Positions 8,501 through 15,450 are shown, counted from the stretch's first letter. The stretch: 64,000 nt of DNA from Synechococcus sp. ATX 2A4 (GCF_024346375.1 NZ_JAGQCV010000014.1:1-64000); one strand, 5' to 3'. Numbers and translations are program-made. Notes: generated from the sequence alone by a model not told the origin.

Positions 8501-8868
8501 GGCTCCAGCTGGTAAGGCTTCACATCGATCCCCGCCCGCAGCGGGGACTGGAACAGGCCCGGGTCGGTGGCCGTGACGCAGTTCCACTGCAGCGTGTGCA
8601 GGTAGCTGGAGAACACCTGCGGGTCATCGAAGCCGCGCTGCCCGATCGTCTCCCAGGTGCTTTGGCCCAGGATCCGGGCATCCACCTCACGCTCCCAGAA
8701 CACCTCGGTGATCTGCCCGTTGGCGTCGTCATCCAGGCAGGCCAGGCGAACCACGGTGTCGAGGCCTTTCTCTTCTGGCGCCCAGACCTCCTCAACCAAG
8801 TGGTGGTGGCTGCGGCAGTGGACCACGCAACCCTTGCTGAGGGCAGGAGCAGGCGGAACCTGGCTCAT
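5584..8868 (-). CDS. drmD: DISARM SNF2-like helicase DrmD
   Basis: 1094 residues from ATG 8868; the frame runs on to 8973, but MSQVPPAPALSKGCVVHCRS is the family-like start. All superfamily-2 motifs are intact: Walker A DDVGLGKT (residues about 139-146), DEAH-type LDEAHNA (248-254), LFLSATPHNGH, LIFTEYADTKRW, and ATDAAREGVNLQ with NGRIDR (motif VI). The N-terminal block with VIRLACLDDD- and DPxxFxSPxRAG-type sequence matches DrmD of class 1 DISARM, which excludes foreign unmethylated DNA together with DrmABC and DrmMI. No drmA, drmB or drmC lies in the window, and drmMI is broken. The gene itself is not damaged. A coiled, charged C-terminal third follows the helicase core. Downstream it is coupled to the NTase-HEPN gene. 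Confidence 0.85.
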   Translation of the reverse strand: MSQVPPAPALSKGCVVHCRSHHHLVEEVWAPEEKGLDTVVRLACLDDDANGQITEVFWEREVDARILGQSTWETIGQRGFDDPQVFSSYLHTLQWNCVTATDPGLFQSPLRAGIDVKPYQLEPLRKALRMPRVALFIADDVGLGKTIEAGLIMRELLLRQKVQRVVVVAPPSVVLQWQGEMESRFGLPFAVMNREYVSRMRRERGWGINPWATHTRFILSQALVRNEDYAGALRDWLGDGEKALLILDEAHNAAPSSGSRIAVDSKLTRAIRGLAGCFEHKLFLSATPHNGHSNSFSALLEILDPTRFCRGVPVRNKADLEPVLVRRLKEDLRRIGEELPKREVVPVVLEGLDPSTPELELARLLKAYRTLREERLKGASSKQRAAELLVVTNLQKRLLSSIEAFHRTLGVHCDTLRRRDAGERLRTARDPQQLKLLQQGIDGDDERADADEDSVEREAEQEHRLALATTELGAGPQEWELLKDMQRISERARYEPDARITYLRRWIQQHLCPDLGQEGAEWNGERLLIFTEYADTKRWLQERIESLIAGSDRERERIATFHGGIGDEKREALKRSFNSPPDQDPLRILIATDAAREGVNLQNHCRYLFHFDVPWNPGRMEQRNGRIDRTLQRAPEVFCHYFVLADREEDRVLDVLVKKTEEIRKTLGSLPPVVVGRLNELLAKGINPTAINEVMAQIQGVDQEEGYKRRQALVNLELEDNSREREDELRQQVARLEKALQKSEDWLHFSSDLFRDALNTSLRVSAQGSGLGNRSVPQLIARDPAVAETDPERAEWIFPAADELPGGEQSWGDVLDALRRPRRPGEKLWEWRRNTAPQPVVFKDPKEVNADRVHLHLEHPLVQRLLNRFLVRGFQGEELSRAAVIATHDDTAKLILLARLSLYGHGAARLHDEVLELVAEWDPADPARRLRVLNATKTDMALADLETSLRERLPAVDEGIQRQLREQLPADVAQLKDRLEAIAAERAERAKAQLGKRAEDEANAFVKVLQEQRERILKTRTKHDSEFEQLALGFADHELRQLRDNRSYWDKRLTRIERDLELEPAAIRRTFEVATAPRIEPAGAIVLWPLQVAP

Positions 8869-9075
8869 TGCGGCACCGCCTGACGCAGCTGGGCTGGCAT
8901 AGATGGCAGGGGACGATTCCCCCAGTGTGACGCCAGCACAGCCCAGGCGCAGGCAGGCTTCTCCCGGCCTCACCCGTCAATGCCAAAACTATGCAGCCTG
9001 TGCATTGTTTAGGCCTGCTGCCTATGCAGCCTCATCGCCTTCTCGTACTCCGCTCCGATCCCCAGCCCTGAATTC

Positions 9076-9378
9076 TCATCCGCCATCAGCCGCTACCGCG
9101 ACGCCGGCCTGCGACCACATGCGCATGTGGATCAGGCAGGCCAGGGCCAGCGCGATCGCCCGTTGCCACAGATCCTTTGGCGTGGGCAGATAGGGCAGGT
9201 TGGCGAACTGGGCCTCCAGCAACCAAGCCTCCTCGGGCCGGGAGGAACGGAGCACCTCAAACAGCACCGGCTCCGCCAGGTGGGCCTTTGGGTCCAGCAG
9301 GAAAGGCGCGATGAACTGCCTCAGCGGGGCCGGGCTGCGGGCTCGGCTGACGTCAATCCACAACCTGGTGTCGAGCAA
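9076..9378 (-). pseudogene. VapC-like PIN toxin, C-terminally truncated
   Basis: The frame starts at TTG 9378 with LDTRLWIDVSRA, the first PIN strand with its aspartate. It continues through HLAEPVLFEVLRSSRPEE (second acidic residue) and DLWQRAIALALACL. At that point relatives have a GxxxGSxDxxIA segment holding the third and fourth acidic residues. This one instead reads HMRMWSQAGVAVAADGG and stops, so two metal ligands are missing. The toxin is probably inactive. It follows the antitoxin by five bases and ends in the 207-base gap before drmD, which contains the 11-base direct repeat CTATGCAGCCT at 8989 and 9022. Confidence 0.7.
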
Positions 9379-9383
9379 CAGGG

Positions 9384-9614
9384 TCAGGCAGCGGTCTCCT
9401 GGACCCGCTGGTGCTCGCGATCCTGGTCGGCCTCAAAACTCTCCAGCTCCACACCCCATTCGCCGCTGAGAAAGCGCCGAGTGATCTCGGCGCGACGTCG
9501 CTGCTTCAGCGCCTCCTTCATCAACCTGCGGACCGCGGCGCCCTTCTTGCGCTCGCCCGTGAGGTCCAGGATTTCGGCCATCTCGGCTTCGGGAAGCTCG
9601 ACGGTGACTTTCAT
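9384..9614 (-). CDS. VapB-like antitoxin
   Basis: A 76-residue protein from ATG 9614, preceded by a weak GGGGGC ribosome site. MKVTVELPEAEMAEILDLTG begins a ribbon-helix-helix fold, and KKGAAVRRLMKEALKQRRRAE resembles type II antitoxins of the VapB/DUF2191 kind. The C-terminal acidic tail WGVELESFEADQ would contact the toxin. The partner toxin directly downstream is truncated, leaving an orphan antitoxin. The same frame continues upstream to 9815 as a helicase N-terminal remnant, so a fused, longer product is possible. The short form is preferred because the antitoxin fold starts exactly at this ATG. Confidence 0.75.
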   Translation of the reverse strand: MKVTVELPEAEMAEILDLTGERKKGAAVRRLMKEALKQRRRAEITRRFLSGEWGVELESFEADQDREHQRVQETAA

Positions 9615-9815
9615 GGTTTCGCCCCCGGAGACCAGCTCCAGATCGGCCTCGTTGCTGCGAAAGACGATCCTGTCGCCGGTGCTTCCGTCCTGGCAGCGGA
9701 ACAACACCTGGCAGGCCATATCGCCCATCCGCTGAACGCTGATCAGCCGCACGGATTCTTTGCCCAGCAAGCCCTTCACCAGAGCGTCAGGTTTGAGGTC
9801 TTCCAGACGAATCAT
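9615..9815 (-). pseudogene. N-terminal remnant of an SNF2-type helicase (copy 1)
   Basis: In frame with and directly upstream of the antitoxin, 67 residues start with MIRLEDLKPDALVKGLLG and end in IVFRSNEADLELV. This is the short N-terminal domain that precedes the RLVSEA- and LPHQITAVYE-type core in a family of DEAD/SNF2 helicases found in restriction and defence loci. Nothing of the ATPase core follows. The same segment recurs in copy 2 at 10984-11345, where 31 bases of the FR-NEADLELV coding region match almost exactly. The toxin-antitoxin pair seems to have landed behind it, or a deletion fused them. Confidence 0.55.
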
Positions 9816-10055
9816 CGGGTCATCCAGGCCTGCCAACCACTATCAAGCGCTTTCCCTGGCAAGAGCACTTCTTTCATGCGAAGAACCAAGCAGGCAGTAG
9901 GCAGGTGCTGGTAACGCGCACGCCAAGCAGACCACTAACGAGCACTTTGCCCCGGCCTTGAGCGAATGGGGAGCCTCCCCTGGAAGAAATAGTGCGGCAC
10001 CTGCAAAAACAGGCAAGATCTGCATACTCCTAGGCCCCAAGGCCGGTGCGGCCCC

Positions 10056-10589
10056 ATGCCCTTTCGCTTCCGCCGCTCGGCCCGCCTGGGCCCCTTGAGG
10101 TTCAATTTTGGCAAGAGCGGCCTCAGCTCGATTTCGCTCGGCGGCCGTGGGGCGTCGTTCAACATCCCCGTGGCCCGCTCCGGTGCACCCCGCACCACCG
10201 TGGGGCTGCCCGGCACGGGGTTGAGCTGGAGTGTCGAGCACAGCAGTGCTGCAAAGGGGCTGCCCAACAGCCGCCGCCTCCGGCCAGGCCAGCTGGAGGT
10301 CTTCAAGCAGGGCTGCCTGGGCGTGTTGCAAGAGCAGTTGATCGCGCCTGGCTCCCAAGCTCAGTGGCTCTGGGAGTTGAACCTGATCACCCGGCTTCTG
10401 GCCGATCCCTCAATCGGCAGCCGCACCCAGGGCCTGCTGGCCGTGATTGAAACGCCGGAAGCGATGGAGGCCTACGTCATGCGCGCGCAGAGCCAGGACG
10501 ATGTGAAACGCCGGGCCCATCGCTGCGTGGAAGCAGTCCAGGAAGCGGCCCGGTTGGTGAACCTCCGGGGCTGGCTACATCAGGCATAA
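10056..10589 (+). CDS. DUF4236-domain protein
   Basis: 177 residues. The N-terminal 50 residues (MPFRFRRSARLGPLRFNFGKSGLSS, then GGRGASFNIP) match the DUF4236 pattern of a short aromatic-basic strand set with K-S-G-L/V-S and G-x-R-G motifs. The function of the domain is unknown. The remaining 120 residues are mainly helical (QGLLAVIETPEAMEAYVMRAQ, then RRAHRCVEAVQEAARLV) and are not recognised. No signal peptide or membrane segment is seen. It has its own promoter region in the 240-base stretch after 9815 and is not coupled to neighbours. Confidence 0.75.
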   Translation: MPFRFRRSARLGPLRFNFGKSGLSSISLGGRGASFNIPVARSGAPRTTVGLPGTGLSWSVEHSSAAKGLPNSRRLRPGQLEVFKQGCLGVLQEQLIAPGSQAQWLWELNLITRLLADPSIGSRTQGLLAVIETPEAMEAYVMRAQSQDDVKRRAHRCVEAVQEAARLVNLRGWLHQA

Positions 10590-10983
10590 AGCCCTATTGC
10601 CCCCACCGCCTGGCCGGCCGATTGTGATCTCATCACTCACCGGGAGGCTCCAGACCATGGATGACACCCCACCCGAGCAGAGGCCAGGAGTGCGCTGACG
10701 ATCCGGTCCCTGCTCCAACACTCTCGACGGATCTCTGATTTCCCTGGCGCGTGACACCGCTGTGTGTGTGCTCCACCGCCGTCCACTGCACCGCGAAAGG
10801 CCTCGCCTCAGGTGCCCCGGACCCAACAGGAAGTCCCACTAGTCACCTGGCCCTAGGTGCCAGCGTCAGCCGCTCCGCCCTATCAACCAAACTCCTTCAG
10901 AGCCCGGTGGCTTCGTCACCGGGCTTTGTCGTGTAATCAGGGCCATAAGGTTGATGCAACAACCCTCACAACTGCGTGGGGCC
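10590..10983. other. non-coding stretch with a terminator-like repeat
   Basis: No gene is supported here. The stretch ends the DUF4236 gene and leads into a decayed helicase fragment. Its only recognisable structure is the 72-base hairpin repeat at 10863-10934. Confidence 0.6.
10863..10934 (+). repeat. 72-base dispersed repeat, copy 1, with terminator hairpin
   Basis: This block from GCGTCAGC to GTCGTGT recurs at 13482-13553 with about 88% identity by eye. It contains a 9-bp stem, AGCCCGGTG (10901-10909) and CACCGGGCT (10917-10925), with a 7-base loop and the tail TTGTCGTGT. The stem is fully conserved between copies while the loop differs by one base. This fits a Rho-independent terminator moved or duplicated along with its flank. 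Confidence 0.65.
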
Positions 10984-11345
10984 TGGTGACCTCATCGCCT
11001 GCAGATACTCCTGGCGCGGCAGTATGCATTCGTAGACCGCACCGGTCTGATGGGGCAGCGGATTGATCGCGCTGCTGCTCACCGCCATGTAGGGATCAAA
11101 CAGGTAGCCAGCCGGATGCGTTCGGCCTCCGACACCAGTCGGAATGGCTCGCCGTCTTCATCAAGGCTCCACTTCCGGCCCCGGTGACCAGCTCCAGATC
11201 GGCCTCGTTGCGGCGGAACACGGTGGACTTCTCCAGCCTGACCTGGAGGGTCGATCACGACCCTGGGCTGGGGCTGACCTCGCCAACCGCCACCGGCTGC
11301 ACCAGAGTCAGCTTGATGGACTCCACCTCCCCAATACCGAACCAC
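10984..11345 (-). pseudogene. N-terminal remnant of an SNF2-type helicase (copy 2), frameshifted
   Basis: Minus-strand frames read in sequence give VESIKLTLVQPVAVGEV, then VFRRNEADLELV, then [20 protein letters not shown]. After a shift at about 11109 comes [20 protein letters not shown], followed by [16 protein letters not shown] near 10990. This is the N-terminal part of a DEAD/SNF2 defence-type helicase, up to just before the Walker A motif, broken by at least two frameshifts. It parallels copy 1 at 9615-9815. No ATPase motif survives. Stops and shifts make a product impossible. Confidence 0.7.
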
Positions 11346-11353
11346 TGAACGCT

Positions 11354-11674
11354 ATGTGGATCTTTCTCAACGACGCTTTTCTCTCTGTCGTCGCCGACAA
11401 AGCTGACCCCACGGGGGAGCGGCTGCTGGTGCGTGCGCGGCGGGCCAGCGACATCGAGCGCGTGTTTCCTGAGGCCGAGGTGTTCCAGGTCGTCATCAGC
11501 GACTACGCCTTTCGGGCCTGGGTCGCGCGGCAGCAGGTGGCTGAGGCTCTGGCCGCCAGGGCAAATGCGATCGACTATCCCAACTTCAAGGACTCCATCA
11601 CCGATCACGACCTCCACGAGGCGGCGATGGACGTGTGGGGAGTGATGCACAGGCTTCAGGAGCGATCCAGGTAA
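11354..11674 (+). CDS. conserved hypothetical protein
   Basis: 106 residues, starting MWIFLNDAFLSVVADKADPTG. A compact alpha-beta protein with strands LLVRARRASDIERVFPEAEV and FQVVISDYAFRAWVARQQVAE, then YPNFKDSITDHDLHEAAMDVWGVMH. I recognise it as a widespread small bacterial protein of unknown function. The open frame extends upstream, but that part is antisense to the helicase remnant, so the ATG at 11354 is chosen. It diverges from the helicase fragment and converges on the alpha/beta hydrolase downstream. No catalytic motif is evident. Confidence 0.75.
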   Translation: MWIFLNDAFLSVVADKADPTGERLLVRARRASDIERVFPEAEVFQVVISDYAFRAWVARQQVAEALAARANAIDYPNFKDSITDHDLHEAAMDVWGVMHRLQERSR

Positions 11675-11700
11675 CCCGCCGGCAACATGGAGACCAGCGC

Positions 11701-12369
11701 TCACTGGCCGAGCTGCTCCCGCAGAAACCGATCGCTCCACCCCACCGCCGCGGCCCAGTTCTCCGCCTCGCTCAGGCCCGAGCTGCGGGTGGGCTTGAAG
11801 CTGTGGTCGCCGCTGGGGAGCCAATGCAGCTGCACCTGGGGCGAAAGGGCGTAGGTGTCCACCTCCTCCCGCTTCCCGAACGTGTCGCGCTCCCCCTGCA
11901 GGATCAGCGTGGGCGTGCGCAAGGCGGCCAGGTGCTCGGTGCGCAGTTGCAGCGGCTTGCCGGGCGGGTGGAAGGGGTAGCCCAGGCAGAGGCAGCCGCG
12001 CACGCCATCGCTGGCGGCCAGCTCATCCACCAGCAGGCTGGCCACCCGCCCGCCCATCGACTTGCCGCCGATGAACAGCGGCCGGCCGGGCTGCTCCGTG
12101 TGCTCCAGCCGCACCTGCTGGCGGAAGGCCTCCTGCAGCACCGGCATCCGGTCGGGTCCCTGGCGACGGCCTGTTTCGCGCATCCGGGCCATGTAGCCAA
12201 ACTCGAAGCGCACCACCCGCCAGCCCTGGTGCGCCAGCCCGCTGGCGATAGCCGCCATGAAGGGGCTGTCCATCGGGGCACCGGCGCCATGGGCCAGCAG
12301 CACGGTGGCGGGCGCGGCATCGGGGCCGTCGATCAGGCGCGGCGCGGAGCTGGGAGCCTCAGCCGTCAT
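11701..12369 (-). CDS. alpha/beta hydrolase (TEX30/KANL3-like dienelactone-hydrolase fold)
   Basis: 222 residues from ATG 12369. Landmarks are LLAHGAGAPMDSPFM (oxyanion region), the nucleophile elbow GGKSMGGR with S104, the LILQGERDTFG strand with its acidic residue, and GDHSFKP with the catalytic histidine. Proteins of this type are predicted hydrolases without a known substrate. No signal peptide is present, so it is cytoplasmic. Its ATG overlaps the 3' end of the HD-domain gene by 11 bases, so the two form a short operon. The longer upstream frame was rejected because it is antisense or out-of-frame HD-gene sequence. Confidence 0.85.
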   Translation of the reverse strand: MTAEAPSSAPRLIDGPDAAPATVLLAHGAGAPMDSPFMAAIASGLAHQGWRVVRFEFGYMARMRETGRRQGPDRMPVLQEAFRQQVRLEHTEQPGRPLFIGGKSMGGRVASLLVDELAASDGVRGCLCLGYPFHPPGKPLQLRTEHLAALRTPTLILQGERDTFGKREEVDTYALSPQVQLHWLPSGDHSFKPTRSSGLSEAENWAAAVGWSDRFLREQLGQ

Positions 12370-13048
12370 GGGCGGATCTGCTCCGGTGCGTCTCCGGGCG
12401 CTCCACGTAGCCCGTCGCCCACACCGTCGGGGCAATCCCATGGGGCACCAGGCACCTGTAGGCCTCGCTGGCGAGAATCTCCTGCACCGACTCCCCCAAC
12501 AGCGCGTTGGAGCGGCTGCCCGGCAACCGCTGGCTGAGGGTCTGGTGGATGCGCTGCAGATACCAGGCAGTGCCGTCGAGCCCTGCGTTGAAGCGCTCCC
12601 AGCTGCGGGGGTTGCGCCGGGCATCAAGCACCATGTCGCGGGCGTTGTGGGCCTTGTCGGCTGCCGTCACCCGCAGGGAGCCTTCGCCCTTGTGCTCCAG
12701 AGCAGCCACATAGCGGGTCTTGCGCAGCAACCAGGGCTCCTTGGCCACACCCGGCGCCACCGGGCCAGTTGTGTCGGTGCAGTCGCGCACGATCGCGGCC
12801 ACCTCGTCGCCAAAGCGCTCAGCAATCGAATCGTGGCTCTGGCCGGCATCCTCGATGGAGTCGTGCAGCAGGCCAGCGATCGCTTCGTTCTCACTGCCGC
12901 CGTCTTCCCAGACCAGACCGCTCACGGCCATCAGGTGGGAGAGGTAGGGCACCGGCTTGCCCTTGCGGGTCTGAAAGCGGTGCAGCTGGGCGGTCCAGAG
13001 CAGGGCCTCGTCGTAGCGCTCGCTGTGGGTGGGTGGGTGGTTTGTCAT
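12359..13048 (-). CDS. HD-domain phosphohydrolase, SpoT-like
   Basis: 229 residues. The HD motif set is H38 (YLSHLMAVSGLVWE), H62-D63 (AGLLHDSIEDAG) and the later aspartate in VTAADKAHNARDM. This is the arrangement of RelA/SpoT hydrolase domains and small alarmone hydrolases (Mesh1-like). There is no synthetase, TGS or ACT domain. A (p)ppGpp-hydrolysing or other nucleotide-phosphohydrolase role is plausible but unproven. GTG and TTG alternatives upstream are not needed; the ATG at 13048 begins a good protein. It overlaps the alpha/beta hydrolase gene by 11 bases. Confidence 0.85.
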   Translation of the reverse strand: MTNHPPTHSERYDEALLWTAQLHRFQTRKGKPVPYLSHLMAVSGLVWEDGGSENEAIAGLLHDSIEDAGQSHDSIAERFGDEVAAIVRDCTDTTGPVAPGVAKEPWLLRKTRYVAALEHKGEGSLRVTAADKAHNARDMVLDARRNPRSWERFNAGLDGTAWYLQRIHQTLSQRLPGSRSNALLGESVQEILASEAYRCLVPHGIAPTVWATGYVERPETHRSRSAHDG

Positions 13049-13120
13049 CGGCTTGATCTTCTATGGGTTCATGGTTTGGTTGTGGCCACCGCTTCTCGCG
13101 CTTTGCAGGCCTTATCGGCC

Positions 13121-13315
13121 TCACGGAGCAGGTCCATCTCCGCTTCCGGGAGGGGCTCCTGGATCTCGCCGCCACTGAAGGCTGCTGCGGACGAAATTGC
13201 AGATCGCTTCTGTGTCAGGGCCATCGCCTATGCGAGCCAGGATGACCGGTCGGCCGTCCTGGCCTGCGTCATCTTCTTGCCAGGGATCTTCCTTGGCGTA
13301 GTACCTGAACGTCAT
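13121..13315 (-). CDS. small hypothetical protein, possibly frameshifted
   Basis: From ATG 13315, 64 residues: MTFRYYAKEDPWQEDDAG, then GRPVILARIGDGPDTEAICNFVRSSLQWRR and a low-complexity end. The first 50 residues look like a real small protein. The end (GAPPGSGDGP) does not. Another minus-strand frame carries EPLPEAEMDLLREADKACKAREAVATTKP, ending at 13078. A one- or two-base shift near 13165 would join them into a 78-residue protein with a helical charged tail. I recognise no family. The frame upstream of 13315 has no further support. Confidence 0.45.
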   Translation of the reverse strand: MTFRYYAKEDPWQEDDAGQDGRPVILARIGDGPDTEAICNFVRSSLQWRRDPGAPPGSGDGPAP

Positions 13316-13481
13316 CGGGTGCCTCCGGGGTCGAGAACACCCCCCGGCCAGCGCCTGGAGGTTCATTCTCTCCTGATCGGGCCAGCCTTCCGTTCGTCGT
13401 CATGACGGCATCAGCAGCGACCACAGGGGCAGAAAAGCCCCAATCCGAAGCCGTAATCTGGACCTAATTGGGAGCGGTGTT

Positions 13482-13553
13482 GCGTCAGCGGCTCCGCCTG
13501 ATCAACCAAACTCCTGCCGAGCCCGGTGGCCTCGTCACCGGGCTTTGTCGTGT
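13482..13553 (+). repeat. 72-base dispersed repeat, copy 2, with terminator hairpin
   Basis: Second copy of the block at 10863-10934. The 9-bp stem is AGCCCGGTG (13520-13528) with CACCGGGCT (13536-13544), followed by TTTGTCG. It ends 11 bases before the ATG of a frameshifted gene, an odd place for a terminator of that gene. It is more likely a leftover of an upstream transcript or a mobile hairpin. Confidence 0.65.
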
Positions 13554-13564
13554 CACCCAGAGCC

Positions 13565-14025
13565 ATGGCTGACCTCTCCCAGATCCACCAGGCCCTGGTC
13601 GAGGACCACCGCGGGTCTTTGAGCTTGCCGCCGGCGAGCTGCTTGCCCAGTCCAGCTGGACCCTGGAGGCCACCGTGCTGCTGATGCACCTCCACAACGG
13701 CGCCGTCACGATCGGGCCGGTGCGCAACCTTTCCCAATGGCTGGAGCACCTCCCGCCTGAGCTCGATGCCTTCGTGCGGCTGCAGGAGCAGGGGGTGCCC
13801 TTCGAGGCGGCCTACGCCCAGTGCCTGGCCGAACAGGGGCAGGAGTTTGTCGACGCCTGCGAAGCCGCCAAGCGCAGCAAGCCCCTGGTCACCCACGACA
13901 ACCTGGCTGAGCTCACCGCCCTCTCCCAGAAGGGCTTTGCCCGCCAGCCCCGTGAGCTGCTGGCGCTGGCCCAGTGGTCCGACCACGTCAGCGGCTTCCT
14001 GGTGTCCTGCGAGCCCTTCCGCTGA
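13565..14025 (+). pseudogene. hypothetical protein gene with a frameshift
   Basis: ATG 13565 opens MADLSQIHQALVEDHRG. The better continuation is in the next frame from about 13615: VFELAAGELLAQSSWTLEATVLLMHLHNGAVTIGPVRNLSQWLEHLPPELDA, on to SGFLVSCEPFR at 14025. A one-base gain in the GCGGGT stretch would explain the shift. Only a GTG at 13675 could start the second part alone (116 residues). The restored protein would be about 150 residues, helical, without signal or membrane segment, and not recognised. It could be a recent pseudogene or a sequencing error. Confidence 0.5.
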
Positions 14026-14101
14026 TCTGGAAGCAAGAGCGCCGTAGGTCTCCGGCTCCGTCTTCGTCCCCAACCCCACCCACCGGCACCAGCAGCGCCT
14101 G

Positions 14102-14887
14102 CTAGCGGCTGTTGGGGCGGCCACGGTCCTGGCCCTGCAGGGCAGCGCGGAAGGCCGCTGAGCTGAGGATCGGCGTGTTGTGGTCGAGGTCGTTCACCAG
14201 CACCAGCTCTGCCACGCCGGGCTGGAAGGCGCGGTGCAGGGCGACGGCGTGGCGCGTGGGCACCACCCGATCGACGGCAGCCGCCACGATCGTGGTGGGG
14301 GCCCGCACCAGGGGCGCCTCAGCGGCCGCCTCCCAGCGATCGAGCAGCAGCAGATCCACCGGCAGCCAGGGCATGGCGGCGCGCGCCACCGCCAGCAGGC
14401 TGTCGAACGGCACCAACAGCACCAGCCGCTGCACCGGGCGGGTGGCAGCCAGATGCACCGCCGGGCCGGTGCCCAGGCTGCGGCCCACCGCCGTGATCGC
14501 GCTGTGGCGCTCGGCCACGTGGGCATGGAGCGCCTGGGCGTCGGCGCGCAGGGCCGCTTCGCTGGGTCTGCCCTCGCTGCCGCCGTAGCCGCGGTAATGG
14601 AGCAGGTAGAGGGCTGTGTCGGGCAGCAGGGCGGCCAGCTCAGCGCGGGTGAGGGACACGTCCTCGGCGTTGCCCCCGAAGTAGATCAGCGCGCGGGGCC
14701 CCGCATGGGGGCGATGGGCCACCAGCACGCGCTTGCCCTCCACCTGCAGCAGCAGCTGGCCGGATGGATCGGCGGCGGGCTGGGGGAGATAGATCAACGA
14801 ACGCTGGGTGAGGAACACCAGCAGGCAGACACCGCCATAGCCCAGCGCCAGCCAGCCGGCCCAGCCCAGCCATCGAGTCACTGTCAT
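14102..14887 (-). CDS. membrane-anchored alpha/beta hydrolase
   Basis: 261 residues. An N-terminal membrane segment (residues 5-26, WLGWAGWLALGYGGVCLLVF) is followed by an alpha/beta hydrolase domain. Landmarks are FGGNAEDVS (oxyanion hole), YRGYGGSEGRPSE, the nucleophile GRSLGTG in the centre, the VDRVVPTRH acid region and LDHNTPIL with histidine. This arrangement is that of the ABHD13/BEM46-like 'FrsA-type' hydrolases anchored to the cytoplasmic membrane. The substrate is unknown. It stands alone between two gaps. The start at ATG 14887 gives a normal anchor. Confidence 0.85.
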   Translation of the reverse strand: MTVTRWLGWAGWLALGYGGVCLLVFLTQRSLIYLPQPAADPSGQLLLQVEGKRVLVAHRPHAGPRALIYFGGNAEDVSLTRAELAALLPDTALYLLHYRGYGGSEGRPSEAALRADAQALHAHVAERHSAITAVGRSLGTGPAVHLAATRPVQRLVLLVPFDSLLAVARAAMPWLPVDLLLLDRWEAAAEAPLVRAPTTIVAAAVDRVVPTRHAVALHRAFQPGVAELVLVNDLDHNTPILSSAAFRAALQGQDRGRPNSR

Positions 14888-15003
14888 CGACCCAGAGTCA
14901 TGGAGCCAGAGTCATGGACCCACAATCATCGGTGCTTTCTCCAGCGTGCTTCAGCAGCTCAGGATGGACGGCAGCACCGATAGATCGCCGATCATCTTCA
15001 GGC

Positions 15004-15411
15004 TCAGACAGCCCAAGCGGGCTGCATCGTGCAAGCCGCCGCGCCCTGCGCGAAGGTCGGGCGGCATGTGATCAGCTCATGCCCCACCATGTGCCCTGGG
15101 TTCTTCTGTTGCTGCCAACTGCCACGGCGGTGAGGAGGCCTCCTCGCTGATCGGCGGAAGGATGGGCTTCGGCGGGAGGTGACCTCCACCACTTCAACGG
15201 CCTGAACCCGACCGAGCCACTCCCAGCGGTGCATCTTGAGATCCCGCACGGTCAGAACGAGCACCTGGTCTTCGCAGGCGGCGTGGCGGGAAGACCAGCG
15301 GGAGAGGTCTTGCCCGCCCCCGGCCGGGCCCATCTGCTCGGGCTCGATGCGGCGCAGCAGCTCGGGCAGGTTCTGGATCAGGACATCGAGCAGGGTGCGG
15401 GGCGACGCCAT
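15004..15411 (-). CDS. conserved cyanobacterial-type hypothetical protein
   Basis: 135 residues from ATG 15411. The first 85 residues are convincing: MASPRTLLDVLIQNLPELLRR, then RWSSRHAACEDQVLVLTVRDLKMHRWEWLGRVQAVEVVEVT. This is a short strand-rich domain that I associate with picocyanobacterial proteins of unknown function. The last 45 residues are Arg/Ser/His rich and less protein-like, so the natural end may be lost by a frameshift. No signal or catalytic motif is seen. It diverges from the toxin-antitoxin pair at 15451, with which it shares a 39-base promoter region. Confidence 0.55.
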   Translation of the reverse strand: MASPRTLLDVLIQNLPELLRRIEPEQMGPAGGGQDLSRWSSRHAACEDQVLVLTVRDLKMHRWEWLGRVQAVEVVEVTSRRSPSFRRSARRPPHRRGSWQQQKNPGHMVGHELITCRPTFAQGAAACTMQPAWAV

Positions 15412-15421
15412 AAACAGACTA

Positions 15422-15436
15422 AACTAAGACTTAGTT
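15422..15436. promoter_or_regulatory. palindromic operator candidate before the antitoxin gene
   Basis: AACTAAG (15422-15428) and CTTAGTT (15430-15436) form a perfect 7-bp palindrome around one base. It is centred 22 bases before the antitoxin ATG, in an AT-rich patch that stands out from the GC-rich surroundings. Type II antitoxins bind such repeats to repress their own operon. Confidence 0.5.
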
Positions 15437-15450
15437 CGAAACGTTCAGCA

